This document shows, piece after piece, positions 59,263 through 64,000 of a stretch of DNA of 64,000 nucleotides. Numbering within the stretch: position 1 is the first letter of the stretch; every line of letters begins with the position of its first letter. The notes beneath the pieces are model-generated. The model was given only the letters and a program-made list of their open reading frames with translations, did not search any database and had not been told where the DNA came from. Source of the stretch: Climacium dendroides (lineage: Eukaryota > Streptophyta > Bryopsida > Hypnales > Climaciaceae); contig OX467087.1 in assembly GCA_950106755.1 (NCBI GenBank), positions 21,766,047-21,830,046 of the forward strand. Direction: 5' to 3'. The position numbers were made by a program, and so were the translations under genes.

Positions 59263-60430
59263 CTGAATGTGTACTTAGAGCTTAGGATTAGAATCCTTAC
59301 AGAGTTGGATCAAAAGAACGCAATGTAAGGCAATTGAGATTGTGAGAACAGGATTTAACAATCCGTTTTCTAGTAACATCGATTGCTAGTGTATGTTTGT
59401 GAGCTGCAATTGTGCGATACCCATTTTCTCCACTGCCGTCTCGGCAGCTTGAGTCAAGCCGTGCGAAAGGAAAGCACTGCTGTGGGCAGAGCCGGGTTAG
59501 GGATATTTGCGTGCTAACCAACACGAACAGCCATGACGATTAGAACTTTTGAGATGCGTAGAGCTTTTTCATAGTGTCGAGTGGAAGAATAAGAGTCAGT
59601 TTGTATCTTGCCAATGATTCCATGAAGTCTTGGCTAATAGGAAATTCCAATTTACACTCCACAGCCGGCTCTTCGTTTACAATAAATTGGGAGTCAGATG
59701 CACAATACTTGTGTGAGTACCCTCACTGGTAGATTGGCATGCTAGTATTGTTAAAGTTCTCAGCTCATTTGTAGTCTTACAAACGCAAATCCTAACTTAA
59801 CCTATATTTAAATGAACCTTCTCTACCACCACCACTTTGTGAAGGTGGATGTGAAGCAAAGTATTAAAACTAAAAGTTTGATGCTACAACTCGTTGTGAA
59901 TTTTGATCATGACCTAGTTCAACTTCTAGGGGGTGATTTACAAAGTTGGTCGACTGGACAAGAAAATCCATGAAACTATTGGTGTAGGCATGCTGCAATT
60001 GTAAATTTGATTGATAATTGTGGTATCTTGCTAATAGGTGCAGACCCATCTTAGGGGCTCTAACTTGACCAACATACTATCAAAGAAATGAAATAGAGAA
60101 TTCCAATATCAGTAACTGAACAAAGAATGCATAACCTTGCTTCAGGTAGTGATTTATTCATTTGAAGGTCAACTAGTTATCAATCTCTTTTGTACCTCTT
60201 TGTTGAGTAGATTCTTGAGATTGGAGTCAAGCCTAGAATCAATTGCTACTAGCTCCATCGAAAGGAATTGTAAGTGTATACATTGCCAACCAAATTGGGT
60301 TACCATTAGGGTCCCAATGTGTGAATTTAACACTTCACATTTAGTCACACAAGTAAAGTCATTTGCAACTAGTCAATATGAAATCATGATAGAGGCCTAA
60401 AGACGAGAGTATGCTTTGCATGCTCACTTC
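59263..60430. other. Upstream flank of the STPG gene
   Basis: Moderate G+C between 59263 and 59800 suggests further 5' exons or leader; a 75-codon minus frame (59297-59524) ends at a donor-like CT-GTAAGG but leaves an implausibly short intron. No exon could be confirmed. Confidence 0.35.
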
Positions 60431-60649
60431 ATAACCCATAAATGACATTGAGGACATTTTCTGGCAAAATCTCTCAATGCAGGACAGAATTGCAACTATT
60501 CATTTTTTTAAATTTTGTGTGAAGATGAAGTTTTTTACAGCAGTTTGACTTCTAGTGGGTGCTTTTGCATTTTTTGAAGCCATGAATTCACACAATACTA
60601 AAACAAATGACTTCTATGGTGACCAACTTGTCCTTCAAGACTGAGTTAA
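60431..60649 (+). mobile_element. Family D element (copy)
   Basis: Matches D blocks at 2577-2797: GACATTGAGGACATTTT, TCTCAATGCAGGACAGAA, TTGACTTCTAGTGGGTGCTT and CATGAATTCACAC. It ends at TTAA (60646-60649). Confidence 0.6.
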
Positions 60650-61172
60650 TATATGGGGATTAAAACAAAATAGCTGGTAAAACTAAAAAAATCTCCAACA
60701 CTTGAGCGTACCTAAAAGCAAGTTTATGAAAAATATGCTAAGTTATTCCTAATCAATGCCAATGTTAAGGTTTTGATTTTGCTAAATAACATTTTAATTG
60801 CCTTAAGAACCTGTCATGTTCACAAATGGTCTCATGTTGTGATTGTGAGTGATTTGCAAGGCTTGGGAAATATTGCACTAGAAAACACAAATAATTATTT
60901 AAAGAGGAGAAATCTAGTTTACTTTTTCTTCACTTTACTCTTTTTTAAATTGTATTTTAAAATATTCAACATTAGTGTATTGAATACATTCACCTCAACT
61001 CTAAAATCAATGATTATAAATTTCGTTCAAATCCATATACATTTAGTTTAGAAGGCTCTTATTATAAAAAACATTGTCTTATTCTAAAATCAATTGTCAA
61101 AATAGCCTTGGTGACATGAAATTGTAGGATAATAAACATCAAATATTACAATATACGAATGTCTACAATCTA

Positions 61173-61203
<31 letters not shown>

Positions 61204-62079
61204 CCAATATAATAAGTAAACTAAAGTTAATTGCCTTGACCAATTATTTTTGTTGGATCTTTTAATGAAAGACAATACATAGTATGAAATTGAAAATTTG
61301 GGTATTGTAATATAAAATTTTGTCTAATTAAAATATTAAACCTAATTATCAATCTTGACAAAAAAACATTTTTTTAAAATAGATTCCAAAATCTTAAAAA
61401 ATCTAAAATAAAAAAAAATTGTATGATGAAAATATGGATTTTGAAGGAATGTTTCTATTTTTAGCATTTTTCCAATTTAATTTGACAACTTTAAATAAAC
61501 ATTTCACATGAAATGTTGATCCTAATAGTCGGGCATGGTAGTCACAATTTCTCTAAGCTAATAATAAAAGTACTTGTAATTGTTGTCAATGAACATTTAG
61601 GACTAGCATTTTTTTGTTGCATGACAAGTATATTTGTTAAATGAGATATACCTTGTGTATTGCTTTGAAAGTTTAAAGTTTTTCATATCCAATGTCTAAA
61701 AGTTTTTGCTAAAAGAGTCTAAAATCTTCTTTAACTTGTAAATAAAACCCAACCAAATATAAGTAAAAAACTAAGATTGTCTAAGACTTTAATGCCCAAG
61801 ATTTTTTTCTTGAATTTTTGCACATTTCAACTAATATCTTTGTACAAATGTATTTCTTACCTCAATTTCATTAAAACATTAATAAATAATATTTTATTTG
61901 AAAGTTGAAATATTACTTTGGATGAGTAGAAAGTTCTTTTGACCAAAAAAATTCTAAATCATTATGGTCATTATCCAAAATACAAACTTTAAGGCACTTA
62001 TGGGTTAATAATAGCAACCATGCTTAAATATTTATTTATTTTTCTACGAGTAGTTGAATTAATCCTTAATTTTAAAAGA
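60650..62079. other. AT-rich spacer
   Basis: No gene is recognised. An (AT)n microsatellite lies at about 61177-61203. Confidence 0.4.
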
Positions 62080-62972
62080 ACAAAAGTCGCAATAGTCTAC
62101 AAATGAAAGTTGGAATTGCCTCTTATGATCTCAATATTTGATATGATATTTTGAAACCTATTTTAAAGATAGAAAAACATATACTCTATGTTTACACTAT
62201 GATGTGCCATACAATATTAATCACCTAATACATGTACAATGAATTCACCTTCTCTTCAAGATTCACAATAATTTCAAATCTTCATTAAAAGTCTAGTTGT
62301 TTTTTCTAAGTTGTAGAAGCCTAAAAGGCATGTGACTTCATTTCTAGGGGAAAAAATAATAGATATAGATAAAATATAGAGGCATGATAGAGCATATTAT
62401 ATAAAGGATTTTGAAGTTTGTATATCTAGGCTCTATTTTAGAGAGTTAACCTCTAGAAGACAATAGTCTACCAAGTGAAGAATTGGAAATTTAGGCAAGT
62501 TTCTATATCATTGTAAGAATGGATATATACCTCACACCTCCTTTTAGGAATTAAATTATTTTGCCAATCAAATGTTCAAATCCAAAGTTTTATTGCCCAA
62601 AATTTTTTGGACACTAATAGATAACTTGTGCTAAAACTCTAATTTACTTCTAAATTTTGGCATGTATGTAATTGTTTTGATACAATATGCAATTGTACAA
62701 AAACACACTATGTTGGGTATAAAAATCTTACTCTAAGATGAGTCAAAGTTTGTTGATTCTACTCTCCATAGTAAAAAATTCCTTCAATTACTATAATCTT
62801 GCAATCTATATGTCAAAAGTTTCTAAAAAATTTCTTGATATTCCATAGTAGTCTATATCAAATATGTAAAGATGAATTTCAAATTTTTTTCTCTCCATTA
62901 TTTTTCAATGCTTTAGAAATGATTAGTTTTTGACAATTTCTACCCCAAATATGCCTTGGTACTTTTTAGGGG
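62080..62972 (+). mobile_element. Decayed family B element
   Basis: The right end ATGCCTTGGTACTTTTTAGGGG next to TTAA (62973-62976) and scattered internal matches (CTCTTATGATCTCAATATTTG, GATAGAAAAACAT) identify an old long-form B copy. The left end is not clear. Confidence 0.5.
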
Positions 62973-62976
62973 TTAA

Positions 62977-64000
62977 CTTGTAAGTGGTTCACTTTGAATA
63001 GTATAAGGTATCCTATGGTATATTGTGTTGTTTTTGTAATACAACAAAACCTCTCTTTTAAAAGAATAAAATCCATTTTAGTTTTACATAGATGTATTTG
63101 ACATGTTTCTAAATACAAACTATTTGGGAAGGAAGCTAACTTTGATGTTCAATTCACATCTAGATTTTTGCTATAGATTATACCTACTTCTATGAACATA
63201 AAAAAAGTTTATGATTTATTTTGATGTTGTTTTATAATTTTCAATATTATGAATACCTATGAAATTCTAAAAATGAAAAGAAAGAATGTACGTCTTTGCT
63301 TTAGAACATCGTATCTTCTAAACAAAGCATTTGATTATTTGCTAAAACTGTAAACTATGATCTCCTTTGTAGTGATGTTGTGGCAAACAACTTACAATAG
63401 ATGCAACCAATTTCCTGAAGCAATTTGAAGCCAAACATAAGTCCCTTTGAATGCCTCTACTACTCAATATCCAAATTAGTTAAAACTCTCTATAATACAT
63501 TCATCTACTTCTAGAATAATTAAAGGCAACATTCATTCTATACAAAGGACACACAAGGAAACGACTATAGAACACAATAATAATAACAACTTCTACAACT
63601 TCCACTATGATTCAAACCATCCCACCTATTCAACAGGTTGCAAGCTATGACACCAACAACCGATACTCATGAATTCCAAAACTAGGATATTTAGTTGTTA
63701 TAAACCAAAGAAATCTACAAGACTAGAAGTATAAGGTATTCCATGATGTATTGTATTGTTTTTGTAATACAAAAAAAAATTCTTTGTCAGGGCTACAAAA
63801 TGTTGGATTTTTTATCCATTTAAAAAAATTTATATAAAATTCAAGAGTGGGAATGCCCACACTTTTGTAATTGACCATGTTTGTCGATGTTGTACTTAAC
63901 ATAAAAGATTTCAAGTTTTCCTTTTTTGTGTCCACTGAACCACTTAGAAATTAACTTTGAAAGGGTGTTGAGGCCCCAAAGTGGATGATGGATGGATGAC
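62977..64000. other. AT-rich spacer
   Basis: No gene is recognised. Two similar stretches around 63005-63060 and 63730-63790 (AGTATAAGGTATYCYATG-TRTATTGT, TTTTTGTAATACAA) form a short dispersed repeat. The last 30 bases resemble the D-family GGATGATGGATG start. Confidence 0.4.

Overview
The window reads as nuclear DNA of a land plant with swimming sperm, most likely a bryophyte or another seedless plant. The reasoning is as follows. Genes have short exons split by GT-AG introns, in very AT-rich DNA full of small inverted-repeat transposons. Two gene products are plant-type: a DUF1639 protein and a 2-oxoglutarate dioxygenase close to Arabidopsis At1g35190. One gene encodes a sperm-tail PG-rich repeat (STPG/ODF3-like) protein, a family tied to motile flagella and absent from flowering plants. 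The species is inference; the gene families are read directly from the translations.

Layout. 1-33.8 kb holds no intact recognisable gene. It is a nest of mobile elements: three families flanked by TTAA (called B, C and D here), an ~870 bp family A with a degenerate small ORF, a 3.9 kb CACTA transposon inside an A copy, a 153 bp hAT-like foldback with 8-bp target duplications, two foldbacks of another family, a dead Tc1/mariner transposase, and decayed gene-like islands at 2.9, 5 and 13.6 kb. 33.8-35.8 kb (minus) is the DUF1639 gene, five exons resolved. 36-38.6 kb is a GC-richer stretch with splice-like signals but no recognised product. 38.6-40.3 kb is a tandem pair of A elements. 41.0-45.1 kb (minus) is a complete 11-exon, 323-residue 2OG-Fe(II) dioxygenase, the best-supported gene. 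46-53 kb is transposon DNA, including a B element inserted in another B element with a clean TTAA footprint. 53.2-53.4 kb (minus) is one exon of a Sel1-repeat gene with a 5 x 37 bp minisatellite just upstream. 54.7-58.3 kb holds a duplication around an AT microsatellite, a Tourist-like element, a second 153 bp foldback and a frameshifted unrecognised ORF. 58.5-59.3 kb (minus) is the STPG gene, two exons resolved. 59.3-64 kb is repeats.

The genes do not form a pathway; they are separate nuclear genes scattered among repeats. The notable biology is the repeat landscape. Nested insertions give internal empty-site controls, and these indicate that families B, C and D target TTAA and carry CCC-type ends, the signature of piggyBac-like elements. 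Splice junctions were chosen by GT-AG sites, phase and family homology by eye; no alignment or search was run.
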